Assembly (NCBI GenBank): GCA_025175895.1
Contig: CM045993.1
Coordinates: 52,270,621-52,334,620 of the forward strand
Origin: Wurfbainia villosa
Taxonomy: Eukaryota; Streptophyta; Magnoliopsida; Zingiberales; Zingiberaceae
Direction of reading: 5' to 3'
Length of the DNA stretch: 64,000 bases
Shown: positions 43,559 through 54,749 of the stretch, piece after piece
Layout of the letters: every line of letters starts with the position of its first letter
Position numbering within the stretch: the stretch's first letter is position 1
Translations under genes and position numbers: made by a program
The notes under the pieces: model-generated
Database searches by the model: none
What the model saw: only the letters and a program-made list of their open reading frames with translations
What the model was told of the DNA's origin: nothing

Positions 43559-45730
43559 TGTTAGTAATATATGAGAGATGTCCTAAGGCAATCGCCTTAT
43601 GTTTGAACCATTTATATGATAAATGAAGATTCACTATTTGAGTATACATGTTTTCATGTATTTGATTAGATCTTAAACTCATTTACTGAATGTCCACGAT
43701 ACGATTCACGGTATGAGAGATACTACATGTGTAATTATGATGTATCGGAATTATCCCTAGTCGATGAATTGATGGATTTGGACACCATCAATTCTGTCGA
43801 GACTAGCACGAGGTATACTCCTTGGTGTATCCAAGCAGCTGATTCTCACTGGCTGGAGACATTGTGATGCCTGGAGTTAATCGTGGATGCTAGTTATGGT
43901 AACTAGTTTATTGGAGTGACCAGACGTAAGACTTCATATGGTTCTCTACATATATAGATATGTCAAAGAAGTTCTTACTGTAGCTTAAGTGCGATGTTCC
44001 TTTGACTTGCGGTATTCAAGTCATCTTGATCATAAAGACTTATGCTTTGACATCTTAAGTAAGCATCTCTGAGGAGATGTGGACCCGGGATGATTGGGTA
44101 TAAGTCGAAGTGATCGAAGGTGTTTGAATAGCCTATAAAGGATTCACCACTCCTTGCGAGGAGATGTATACCCATGGCCTCTCGTCGGATTGTTACTAAA
44201 GTCTTTGGCTAAAGCATTACATGTTTAGAGTAAGGTACTCTTGGATACATGTGCAGTAACTAGAATCCGTAGGACGAGAAAATGATACTTGGGCTAGGTG
44301 TGACGTAGTCAACCTAGTGGGGACTAACACTATAGACTATGTCCTGAACCAAGTGGGTATAAGATAAGTGAAGGGAATGGGGAACGATTCAGTGTAGCTG
44401 CTGAAGGGTTTCAGAAATAGTTCTAGATCAACCGTTGATCTTTTCGGTTAATTGAGGATCATGATGTACTACTAGGTGCCACTCATGATTGTTCTATAAT
44501 TAAAGGTTAATTATAGACGGCCAACATAAACCAAGAACCTATTTGGTCACACGCACAACGAGAGTAATCCGAAGGATTTAAAACGAGCTTGAGAATGAGA
44601 TTCTCAGACCGAGAGAGAAACTAGGTTTGGTTAGACCAAACAAAGAGCGAGCATGAAATCATTTCAGTCGCAATAGAAGCGTGGATGGGCCATGTCTTAT
44701 GAAGATATGATGGATAAACCAAATTGGTTTGGTTCTAATCCAATGGAGGAGAATAAACCAAAGGGGTTTGGTTTGTTTTAAACGAATGAACCAAAGTTGC
44801 TTAAAATAGACCAACATGGTTTGGTTTATTTTAACTTAAATTAATGGAGCAGGTTAATGGGATTTTGGTTATGATCCGATAACCATTAAGAGAATTTGTT
44901 CTCTATAAAATAGGGCTTAAGGGTTTTGTTAAGCCCTAATCCAAGCAATCCCTAGTTGCCGCCCACCCCTCCTCTCCTCTAGTGGTCGGCGCCCAACCCT
45001 AGCCGCCGCCCAGCTTTATGCCGCCGTCCAAGCTTGTTGTCGGCGTCCAAGCTTCAGCCAGTGATCCTCCGGCGACCCTCCGGTAATCCTCCTTGGCTCC
45101 GGTGACCAAGGAATAGCTGCCCTCTTCTCTTTGGTCGGCGCAAACTCCTCCACCAAGCTGTCCAGTTTTCTGGACAGCTTGTCTTTTTCATGTCGGAGCG
45201 TCATTTGGACGACGTTTGGAGCTCCGACAGCGGCTTCCTTGCCGAGGATTCGATCTCTGGTAATCCTCATAGGTGGAGGACGAAGGATTCGTCAAACGGT
45301 TGCTGAATACCTCTCCGGAGAAGCTAGTTTTTGAGGACTCATTTTGGATCCGAATTTTGATTCGGATCGTGATCTTCTCTCGATCACATCGTCTTCAACA
45401 TGAGGCTAGTAACTCGTACGAAGACGAGACTCATGACTTTGTAAAGTCATCCCGAAGATACTCGGCGTGGATATGGATAGAGGCGATTCTTGCAGGGATC
45501 GCTCCGGTAGATGCCTTTCCCACTACACATGATACGTCAGGTATACGTAGTATAAATTTTCTTTTATTGCAAAATTTGAAATTACGATTATGTCTACCCA
45601 TGTTGTACTATGCATGCATGTGGTGTGTTTGTTGTAATAAATTAGATTTATTATTTTTATTTTTTCCGTTGTGCACATGTTTACGAAACATGTTCGAACA
45701 CACACTCGCCGTGGTGTCGGAAACCCAACA
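43559..45730 (+). repeat. N5 5' LTR
   Basis: TGTTAGTAATATATG to GAAACCCAACA. TATA box CTATAAAATAG at 44902-44912. Two deletions relative to the 3' LTR, near 43712 and near 44795. Open stretches over 45016-45764 carry no domain. Confidence 0.93.
44902..44912 (+). promoter_or_regulatory. TATA box in the N5 5' LTR
   Basis: CTATAAAATAG followed about 25 nt on by GGGTTTTGTTAAGCCC, a plausible start region. In the 3' LTR the matching sequence is CTTTAAAATAG (about 61399). Confidence 0.6.
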
Positions 45731-45731
45731 G

Positions 45732-45744
45732 TGGTATCAGAGCC
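45732..45744 (+). other. N5 primer binding site
   Basis: TGGTATCAGAGCC one nt after the LTR. Initiator tRNA-Met type. Confidence 0.92.
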
Positions 45745-45794
45745 CAGGTTGTGTTTCGACATAATCATAAAATTGTTTTGCGATAGTCATAATG

Positions 45795-45957
45795 GTATTT
45801 ATGGAAATTTTCTACTTTTGGAATGTTAGAAGTATTTATGGAAATTTTCTACTTTTGGAAAGTTAGAAGTATTTATGGAAATTTTTAATTTTGGAAAGTC
45901 TAGAAGTATTTATGGAAATCTTCTAATTTTGGAAAGTTAGAAGTATTTATGGAAATT
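45795..45957 (+). repeat. 37-bp tandem repeat in the N5 leader
   Basis: Four full units starting at 45795, 45832, 45869 and 45906 and a partial fifth from 45943, each starting GTATTTATGGAAAT and containing TTTTGGAAAGT. The period is exactly 37 bp. It lies between primer site and Gag. Confidence 0.92.
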
Positions 45958-46461
45958 GATATTTTCCATAAATAAAATATTTGATTATATTTGGAAATTT
46001 ATTTCCTAATTTAATCATGATTTGATTTGGGAAATCAAATCTTAAAATATTTTATTTACATAAGTAGTTTTGATGATTTAGAAAATTTATTTCCTAAATT
46101 GACTTTCCTTAATCAACACTTTCCATAAATAAAATATGTGATTAGATTTGGAAATTTATTTCCTAATTTAATCATGATTTGATTTAGAGAATCAAATCTC
46201 AAACATATTTTATTTCCATAAATAGTTATGACATATAAGGAAATTTTGTACATGTCATAATTGTATGTCATGTAATTGCATTAGATACATATTATTATGC
46301 CATGCGTGTCGTGACATGTAGATGTATGCCATGTATATCATGCCATGTAGATAATAGTTATTTGCATGCAAAGAGAATGAGACATAAAAACCCTCACTCA
46401 ATATTAAAGCCTACATCTTCCATTAATATGGTTAGAACCATAGTTCCGTTTCTTGTTTGGA

Positions 46462-46877
46462 TTGTTGGACTCTCTCCAAGCCCGGCTCGAACCCGAACAT
46501 GTTCAAACCATGGAATAGTTTAATACTAATATGGTAAGAGTCAGAGGTCAATCGTTAGCTTTGGTTGTTGGACTCTCTCCAAGTCGGGCTAATTGGTTGA
46601 ATGCACTCTAACCATATTAAAACTATTTCTCGATTATTGGGTTGGCTTTAACCTGGAGCATCGGCTTGTTGGACTCTCTCCAAGGTCAATGTGAAGGGAG
46701 GTGAAGTTGGGTGCTATGCATATGATGCATACTTGTTAATGAGTTAACAACCCGATGTATGTGTGAACATTCAATAAGTTGATAGCACATTGTGATAGTT
46801 GCATATATGTGATATGCAATCGGTATATTTGATACCTACCATCGTATTTATGAATGGCTTGTTGGACTCTCTCCAAG
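46462..46877 (+). repeat. Four dispersed copies of a 19-nt hairpin sequence in the N5 leader
   Basis: TTGTTGGACTCTCTCCAAG occurs exactly at 46462-46480, 46565-46583, 46666-46684 and 46859-46877. Inside it TTGGA-CTCTC-TCCAA can form a 5-bp stem with a 5-nt loop. Sequence between copies is not conserved. It is in the untranslated leader, where packaging and dimerisation signals lie in retroelements; that role is only inference. Confidence 0.9.
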
Positions 46878-47056
46878 GTTGTTCATATCTATGTTGGATA
46901 TCAGCCCATTCAAAGATTGACCTACGATCTACCGAAGTGATTTTGGGGTTTTTGAAATTCGAAAAATGAATGGGATTTATAAATGTATGTTGATGCATTT
47001 TAAAATCATCTTTCTCATATATGCTCGTTTTGTATTTCTAAGTTAATCTATTGATC

Positions 47057-47665
47057 ATGATGTCTTTGAATTTGCGTTCCATTTTGGATTCGAATAAATT
47101 GACTGGGCCGAACTTCTTGGACTGGCTTAGAAACTGGAGAATTGTTCTCAAGGTGGAAAAGCTAGCATATGTCCTCGAAGCGCCTCTTCCCACCCGTCCT
47201 AGTGACAATGCAATTGCGGACATATTGTTGGCCTATCAGAAACTTGTGATTGATTCTGAAATGGCGAGTTGCATCATGCTAGCCACAATGATACCTGAGC
47301 TACAGAAGGAGCATGAGCATATGGATGCTCATACCATAATCTTTCATCTTTATGAGTTGTTTGATGAGCAAGTGCGATTCGAAAGGTTCGAAGTCTCCAA
47401 GCTTCTCTTCACCTCCGAGATGCAAGAAGGTTCATCTGTGGTACTGTTTAACATGATGAAGACTGTGGAGCCTTCTGAGAAGCATGAGCAGGGGACGGTG
47501 ATGTTAGTTGATTCCTCGAAGAAAGGTTCTAAGAGGGAGTCAAGGGAATAGCAGAAGGGGAAGAAGAAAAAGGCTAAAAAGGCAGAACCAGCTCAAAAGG
47601 GCACTTGCCATCATTATGGCAAGGAGGGCCATTGGCGAAGAAATTGCAAGATTTATCTTGAGTCC
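47057..47665 (+). pseudogene. gag: N5 Gag
   Basis: ATG at 47057 (M-M-S-L-N-L-R-S-I-L) after the leader. UBN2-type region: K-L-T-G-P-N-F-L-D-W, R-N-W-R-I-V-L. It is open to 47551, then TAG, with the frame going on. Compared with N6, a piece of capsid after M-Q-E-G-S is missing. The zinc knuckle near 47605-47650 reads C-H-H-Y-G-K-E-G-H-W-R-R-N-C: the second Cys is Tyr. Probably inactive. Confidence 0.85.
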
Positions 47666-48217
47666 GTGAAGAAGAATAAGGCATCGGATGTCCCATCTTC
47701 TTCAGATATCTTCGTTATTGATTGTCATTCTATTTCCTTAAATACTTGGGTATTGGATACTGGGTGTGCCTCACATATATGTAATGACATACATGGGATA
47801 AGGAATAGAAGAAGACTCGTCAAGGGAGAGTCAAATTTACGTGTTGGGAATGGAGCAAAGGTTGTTGCACTCGCCATCGGAATGTATTTGTTGAAACTCC
47901 CTGCAGGACTTGTCTTAGAACTGGACAATTGCTTTTATGTTCCTTCGTTGATAAAGAACATCATTTCTATTTCTTGTTTAAATAGAAATGGTTACCATTT
48001 GACGTTTAGTAACAATTATTGTTATATAACTTTGAATGACATACTTTATGGAACTGGAACTTTGAGCAATGGTATTTATACGTTGGACATATCCAGTGAC
48101 ATTTTCAATATCGAAGCGAGCAACAAGCGTGCTCGAAAGAATAATCAATTAGACTCCTACATGTGGCATTGTCGTCTTGGCCATGCAATCAAGAAACGCA
48201 TGTCCGAATTACATTGA
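47666..48217 (+). pseudogene. N5 protease and GAG-pre-integrase domain
   Basis: In the Gag frame. Protease: W-V-L-D-T-G-C-A-S-H-I-C (about 47745-47780), then V-G-N-G-A-K-V, F-Y-V-P-S-L-I-K-N-I-I-S-I-S-C-L. The pre-integrase zinc domain starts Y-M-W-H-C-R-L-G-H (about 48160). TGA at 48215; C-E-S-C-L-K-G-K-M-T follows in frame after it. Confidence 0.87.
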
Positions 48218-48319
48218 TGTGGAATTCTGGAATCGTTTGAATTGGATTCATACGATACATGCGAATCATGCTTAAAAGGCAAGATGACTAAGTTACCTTT
48301 TACAGGAAAAGGTGAATGA

Positions 48320-49057
48320 TTGGGAGAGTTACTAGGTCTAATACATACTGATGTATGCGGACCTATGTCAACTCAAGCTTTAGGAGGCTATAGCTATTTT
48401 ATTACCTTCACCGATGATCACTCACGGTTTGGGTATGTGTTCTTGATGAAACACAAGTCTGAAGCCTTTGAAAGGTTCAAAGAATTAAGAAATGAAGTAG
48501 AGAAACAACATAACAAGAGTATTAAAATACTTCGATCGGATCGAGGTGGTGAATACTTAAGTCAAGAATTTCTTGATTATCTAAGAGACAATGGTATATT
48601 GTCTCAATGGATTCTGTCATATACACCACAGCATAATGGTGTATCTGAGAGGCGTAACCGAACCTTGTTGGACATGGTCAGGTCAATGATGAATCATGCG
48701 AATCTTCCCAAGTCCTTTTGGGGCTATGCACTTCAAACAGTTATTTACTTGTTAAACAGAATGCCAACCAAGGTAGTCTCTACTACTCCATATGAGATAT
48801 GGAATAGTAAGAAACCTCATGTATCTTACTTGAAGATATGGGGTTGTCCTGCTTATGTGAAGCGGATTGTATCAGAAAAATTGGATACTAAGTCTGATAA
48901 ATGTTTATTTATTGGATACCCTAAGGAAATAAGGGGTTACCAATTCTATCATCCTGTGGAACAAAAGGTGTTTATTTCAAGACATGCTGTGTTTCTAGAG
49001 AAAGAGTTTATCTTGCAAGAAAACAGTGGGAGTGTTGTCGAGCTTGAGGAGGCTTGA
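48320..49057 (+). pseudogene. N5 integrase
   Basis: 245 codons in the same frame. Core: D in H-T-D-V-C-G-P, D in R-S-D-R-G-G-E-Y-L, E in V-S-E-R-R-N-R-T-L-L. C-terminal part with F-W-G-Y-A-L-Q and I-W-G-C-P-A-Y-V, to V-V-E-L-E-E-A before TGA. One TGA precedes the stretch. Confidence 0.9.
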
Positions 49058-50212
49058 GAGACTCAAATAGACATAGATGAGATACCTGGTGAAGCACAAC
49101 AGGCAATAACTCATAGTGATGAGCAATCGGCTGGACCTATTGAAACACCACATCTTCGTAGATCTGGTAGAACACGCAATATTCATAAGATATATGAATT
49201 TCTCGTAAGTGAATCGAACGACGTGTTACTCATTGATGATGAGGAGCCTACCAGTTATGAAAAAGTTCTGACAAGTTCAGAAAGGGATAAGTGGCTTGAA
49301 GCCATGAAGTCGGAAATGGATTCCATGTATGAAAACCAAGTTTGCAACTTGGTTGACCCACCTGAAGGCATAAAGCCTATAGGGTGCAAGTGGGTTTTCA
49401 AGAAGAAAAATGACATGGATGGTAATGTGATTACCTATAAGGCTAGATTAGTGGAAAAAAGATATCGTCAAAAGCAAGGTGTTGATTATGATGAAACCTA
49501 TTCGCCTGTAGCTATGCTTAAATCCATTCGGATGCTCCTGGCCATAGCGGCTCATTATGATTATAAGATATAACAAATGGATGTGAAAACAGCTTTCCTT
49601 AATGGAAACCTGCTCGAGGACGTGTATATGATACAGCCTGAGGGTTTCACATCGGTTGATAAAACCAAGGTGTGCAAATTGCGACGGTCTATATATGGAT
49701 TGAAGCAAGCATCCAGGAGCTGGAATATCCATTTTGATGAGACAATCAAAAAGTTTGATTTCTCATAAAATCTAGACGAACCTTGTGTGTACAAGAAGGT
49801 TAGTGGGAGTGCAGTCGTGTTCCTAGTATTGTATGTCGATGACATATTACTTATAGGAAATGATGTTTCAGTCTTACAGTCAGTTAAGATTTGGTTGTCC
49901 AAGACATTCTCCATGAAAGACGTGGGAGAAGCAACCTACATCCTCGGGATTAAGATCTATAGAGATAGATCAAAACGGTTGCTTGGTCTTTCGCAGTCTA
50001 CATATATAGAGCGAGTGCTAAAGAGGTTTAGCATGTCAGAATCCAAGAAAGGTTTCCTACCCATCAGACATGGGATAACCTTTCGAAGTCTATGTGTCCG
50101 CGCACAGAAGACGAGAGGATTTGCATGAGTAATATTCCCTTTGCATCCACAATAGGATCTATCATGTATACTATGTTATGTACGAGGCCCGATGTATCGA
50201 ATGCTCTGAGTG
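49058..50212 (+). pseudogene. N5 reverse transcriptase
   Basis: In the same frame. Linker L-R-R-S-G-R-T-R, then E-P-T-S-Y-E-K-V, G-C-K-W-V-F-K-K-K, Y-S-P-V-A-M-L-K-S-I-R, M-D-V-K-T-A-F-L-N-G-N, I-Y-G-L-K-Q-A-S-R-S-W-N and the intact active site V-L-Y-V-D-D-I-L-L-I-G-N-D (about 49825). Stops at 49055, 49571 and 49766; a frameshift near 50090. Interrupted by N6 at L-C-T-R-P-D-V-S-N-A-L-S-V. Confidence 0.9.
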
Positions 50213-50217
50213 TCACG
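50213..50217. repeat. Target site duplication of N6 (TCACG)
   Basis: TCACG here and at 59466-59470. Confidence 0.94.
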
Positions 50218-52042
50218 TGTTAGTGAAAGCCCTAGAGCCAATCATATGATGATTGTTGTATGGACTTTATTGTATCATATTCCTATTTATAAAGGCATGG
50301 TTATTATATTTACTTGTATTGGTGCCAAATAACTAAATATAATAATGTCCTTGGGTAGTAGGTTCTTATCTATGTCAATCGATTGGATGAATCGATAATG
50401 AGATGATATAGAGAACACTACTCTTAATCATTCCTAGTCGAGTATTAACATTCAGGGACAATGTTAATGCGTAGAGACTAGCATGTAGGTCAACAAGATG
50501 ACTTGATCTCACAAGTCATGGATATGAGATATCAAGTTGACACATGGGTATGCATTGGAGAATGTATCTTGAATGACCCGCCATGAGAAAGTATCATGGA
50601 TCGTTATATGAGTGTCATATACTTTCTCATGTGGCTATTAGTATGACTATTAGTCCTTAGACCTGAAGTCACCATGGTTCCCTACATAAGGAGTTGCATA
50701 CTTTGGTTTTCACAAACGTCCACCCGTAAATGGGTGGACTATAAAGGCGACATCGGGTATGTAACTAATTATGCGAGGAGGATGTGAGTGATGTAGATGG
50801 GATCTATCCCTCCTATATGACGGGGTGACATCGATATTCTTGATAGAGTGAGACCACGAAGTGCATGGCCATGCCCAAATGAGTCAATATGAGATATTGA
50901 GCTCATTTGATTAGAGTGAGTCTACTTGAGTTCAAGATTTAGATTGTAGAGGATGACACGGTCTATGCCTCGATTGGTCAATCTAGATGTCAAGGATAGA
51001 GGGACATTGTCACATATTGTGAGAGTCACAATTAGTAGTCACAAAGGTGATGTTGAGCTCAACATTCTTGTAACTTGGGTAGCAATGATGTGTTGCTAGA
51101 TACCGCTCGCTTATGTTCCTAAATCGGTTTAGGACATTGCCAACGCTATAAGACCCTATAGGGTCACACACATGAGAGCAATTAGATGGAGATTAGGTTC
51201 ATATGATGAACCATGAGGATTAGGTTCATGGGATGAACCAAATTGGATTAAGAGTAATCCAAATTAGACTAATTGAGTTAGACTCAAGTTGATTCAAGTG
51301 TTGAATGAGTCTAATTGAGATTTGATTCATCAAATCAATTTAAATTAATGAATAGAGATTCATTATATTAAATTGACTTGAGTCAAGTGGTTAGATTTGA
51401 TCAACCATGGGAGATTAGAGGTCAAGTTTGACTTGACTTGAGAGGGAAGTTGAAAGGTCAAGTTTGACTTGACCAAATGCCATGTCATGATGATGACTAG
51501 GCATGGCCGGCCAATGATGATGCTCCACATCATCATTGACTTGGTCAATTAGGGCCACATCATGAGGGAGACCAAGGGTCATGGGAGTTACATGCATGCA
51601 TGTAACTCCCCCTCCATGAAGTGGCCGGCCACCATTTGGGGGTTATGTGAGTGAAAATTTATTTTGGTGAGTAATCACTCATTACTTCATCTTCTTCCTT
51701 GGGAATTTTCCTCTCAAGCTCTCCCTCTCCTTCCTCTCTTTGGCCGAACCAACCAAGGAGTGCTAGCACACTCAAGGTTGAGTTTTCTTCCACCTATTGC
51801 TTGTGTGGATACCATAGAGGAGTGTGCACTTGACACTCTCGAGTTCCGGCGGACTTTGTACTATCGGGATTTGCGAAGGGCATCGCATCAAGGGTAACAT
51901 CCTTATCTCTTAGTTCTAAGGTAAATCTAGAGGATTTTGTAAGCACATACATGTAATTAGTTTTAATACTTCTTCGACGGATCCGTGGTCGACTTCCGGG
52001 TTTCCGCAACGCAAAAAGCCGCCATGTCTTAAAAGCCCAACA
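50218..52042 (+). repeat. N6 5' LTR
   Basis: TGTTAGTGAAAGCCC to AAAGCCCAACA. It differs from the 3' LTR mainly by short indels in G/C-rich spots between 50704 and 51120 and at the very end (51977-52040). Confidence 0.93.
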
Positions 52043-52044
52043 AA

Positions 52045-52058
52045 GGGTATCGTGAGCC
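52045..52058 (+). other. N6 primer-site-like sequence, degenerate
   Basis: GGGTATCGTGAGCC stands where N5 and others have TGGTATCAGAGCC. It keeps GGTATC and AGCC but has extra bases between. It could be a mutated initiator tRNA-Met site or a different tRNA match. Confidence 0.45.
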
Positions 52059-53674
52059 ACGAAGCATGTATGTGTTTCGTTTTGTATTTTTATATTAGAT
52101 ATAAAAATTACAGATTTTTATGTTTCTGTAAATTTCCTAATTTTATAGAATTTTTGGGTATTTTTCAGAGAGTCACAACGAGTGTCGGGACACTCGTAGG
52201 CTTCAACCATCGAGAAAACTCTCCGAATCGCGAGTTCTCGCTTAGGTTTTGGGACAGCGACTTAAGTCGCTGTAGGATCGCTGTAGGGACACTCAAGTTT
52301 ATTTTACAGTAGGGCGCTGCCCCTATCCCCGAAAGGGGCCATGTCCCGCGATCGCGCTTCAGAACCGCTTAGCGGGACCGCTTTTGAGAGATGACTCATA
52401 AATTCGAAATAAATTAGGAAAAATTATAGAAATTTTCTGTAAAAATACATAATTTTGAATTATGTATGATTCTGTGATTGTCATGGCCCAATAACCCAAT
52501 AGGATTGGATTATGTGTGTTGTAATTCATAATACTACCGCGTGGCTTTTGTGGTTGGCGTGTTGTAAAAGTTTATGACCGCAAGGCCGCAGACCTCTTCT
52601 TTAATATTCTAGTTGTAAATAGTTTTAGACTCGAATGTAACTCGAGTTTCAGATTTGTAATGTACAAAAATGGAGCGGTGGAAAGTCCACTTGAAGACGA
52701 GCTTACGAGAAGGGTGACGATTTACACATGGCGGCCAAAGGAAGCGCTGAGAAGCCGCTTAGCCTTAGGTGACGTCCGATCTTCTCATTGGCTTGAGAAG
52801 ATCGTAGTAGGGCCATGACTATATCACATTTAATTATATATATATATATGTTGATATATATATATTTAATTGATTTATGCTTGTATGTATGTGATGCATG
52901 CTAGTGAAAAAAAAAAAAAAAATTGCTTATGATGCATGCTAGGTTAATTTTCTTGTATGTATATGATGCATGCTAGAATAATGAATGTATGTATATGATG
53001 CATGCTAATATAGGATAATAAAGGCCTAAATGCGTATAAGATACACATTATGATTAGATTAGATCATAATCGAATCAACTCGAAAATGCCTACCGAGCCT
53101 TGATACCCATCACTACCTCGATCATTTGTTGTTGTTGAATCTGCCAAAGCAGAGCAACGCATATTATCTTGGTAGGGTGCGGAGGGACAATCTTGGTCCC
53201 GCCTATCACGACTCGGGTTAGAGTAAGCTCAATTAGATTGAGCAAAACTAGTTAACTCAATTGGATCGAGTAGAACTATAGGCATATTCCAATCGTTGGA
53301 AAGATAGGTTAAGATCGCATTTACACTAAATCTTGGGCGATTTAGCCAAAGCTAACTCAAGGTCTTTTGTAAATGTGGGTCTTAATCCTATAAACAAGAG
53401 TTGCATAGAGATGTAATCGGTAATGTGTTACCCACCGATCGTACTAAGTCTTGGGCGATTTAGCCAAAGCTAACTCAAGGCTTAGTATGATGTGGATCTT
53501 GTCCCACAAGAATTATAGCTAGTTTGAACGAATCAAGTAAATGTGGTTTGACCACATCCATAACTCGATTCTACAAAATTCCTATAATTCGGGGAGCATC
53601 ATTTGATTAAAGGCCTAATTAAATGATAAAAGGAATATGATATTAATTCTCTGCATTGTATGTTGTAGATTACT
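52059..53674 (+). other. N6 long leader with several repeat families
   Basis: 1.6 kb without a coding domain. It has a GC-rich block (52310-52385), an A16 run (52907-52922), four copies of GATGCATGCTA within 52890-53008, and two copies of a 37-nt hairpin module (53326-53362, 53444-53480). Confidence 0.8.
53326..53480 (+). repeat. Two copies of a 37-nt hairpin module in the N6 leader
   Basis: Copies at 53326-53362 and 53444-53480 differ at one base. The first has CTAAATC-TTGGGC-GATTTAG, a perfect 7-bp stem; in the second, CTAAGTC pairs with the same arm through one G-U. TTAGC-CAAA-GCTAA can form an overlapping alternative stem. Confidence 0.88.
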
Positions 53675-54490
53675 ATGTCAAACAACACGAACACTCTCTC
53701 TCTGCGATCGTCGCCCTTGAGAAGGACAAGCTCAATGGAGCAAATTTCTGGATGCACAGAACTCGAGAATTGTTCTCACCCAAGAAAGGAAGTCAGCGTC
53801 TGGAGCAGCCCATTCGAGGCACCTCCACGCCATGCCTCGCGGTGACAAAGATGCTTACAAGAAGCATCAAGATGATGCATTAGATGTGTCATGTCTAATG
53901 CTCGCGACCATGAACTCGAGCCGAAGCAACATGAGTTCATGAATGCTTATGATATGGTTGGACATCTTCGTCAACTATATCAAGGACAAGCTAGGCATGA
54001 GAGATATGAAGTCTCTAAAGCACTATTTGGGTCTAAAATGCAAGAAGGGACTCCTGTAGGTTCATATGTACTCAAGATGATTGGGTACGTAGAAAACCTA
54101 CAAAGGCTGGGATTCCCACTTGGCCAAGAGCTGGCCACTGACCTAATCTTGCAATCTTTGCCAAGAGCCTTCGATCAATTTGTCATGAATTATAACATGA
54201 ATGACATTGATAAGCCACTGCCTGAAATGCTCAGCATGTTGAGAACTGCTGAGCTTAACCTTAAGAAGGGTAAATCTGACACCATTTTGATGGTGCAGAA
54301 GAAGAAAGGCAAGGGCAAGCCTAAAGGTAAGGGAAAGTCCCAAGCCAAGGGCAAAGGCAAAGAACTTAAACCCAAAGGAGGGTAGCCAAGGAAGGGGCTT
54401 GCTTCTTACGCAAGGGAAGCGAGGACATTGGAAGCGTAGCAAGGCATAACTGGAAGAAATTAAGAAGAAGAGAAGTGAGACTTCTACTTC
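53675..54490 (+). pseudogene. gag: N6 Gag, frameshifted near its N-terminus
   Basis: The ATG at 53675 (M-S-N-N-T-N-T-L-S-L) begins the family N-terminus, but the frame is lost within about 15 codons. The continuation is seen in another frame (E-K-D-K-L-N-G-A-N-F) and again from 53891 in a third. The long part 53891-54385 has E-F-M-N-A-Y-D-M-V, R-Y-E-V-S-K-A-L-F, L-Q-S-L-P-R-A-F-D-Q-F and a Lys/Gly-rich tail. The knuckle region (about 54395-54440) shows C-F-L-like residues followed by a frame break. Several of the breaks look like single-base indels. Confidence 0.82.
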
Positions 54491-54749
54491 AGGTATAAAT
54501 GTTATAGAAGTCAATCTATCTATTTCTTCATCATGGGTATTAGATACCGGATGTGCATCTCACATTTGTACCAATGTGCAGGGGCTGAGAAATAGCAGGG
54601 CATTGACAAAGGGCGAGGTGGACCTACGAGTAGGCAATGGAGCAAGGGTTGCTGCTGTTGCTGTAGGAACTTATGATCTATCTCTGCCCTCTGGGCTTGT
54701 ACTAGAATTAGATGAATGTTGTTATGTACGCTTTAACTAAGAACATCAT
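54491..54749 (+). pseudogene. N6 protease
   Basis: In the frame of the pol ORF: W-V-L-D-T-G-C-A-S-H-I-C at about 54534-54569, V-G-N-G-A-R-V-A-A-V near 54640, L-V-L-E-L-D-E-C-C-Y-V near 54725, then a local shift with TAA at 54738-54740 before S-C-L-D-K-K-G-F. The local mismatch with N5 suggests a pair of small compensating indels. Confidence 0.83.

Noticed and set aside
43975..44175. Conserved small ORF shared with 60459-60656
   Set aside because: The two are the same place in the two N5 LTRs and read against the element; LTR identity explains it.
45273..45764. 163-codon ORF at the N5 LTR end (relative at 61855)
   Set aside because: It runs through R-U5 and the primer site, has no domain and is repeated only as part of the LTR.
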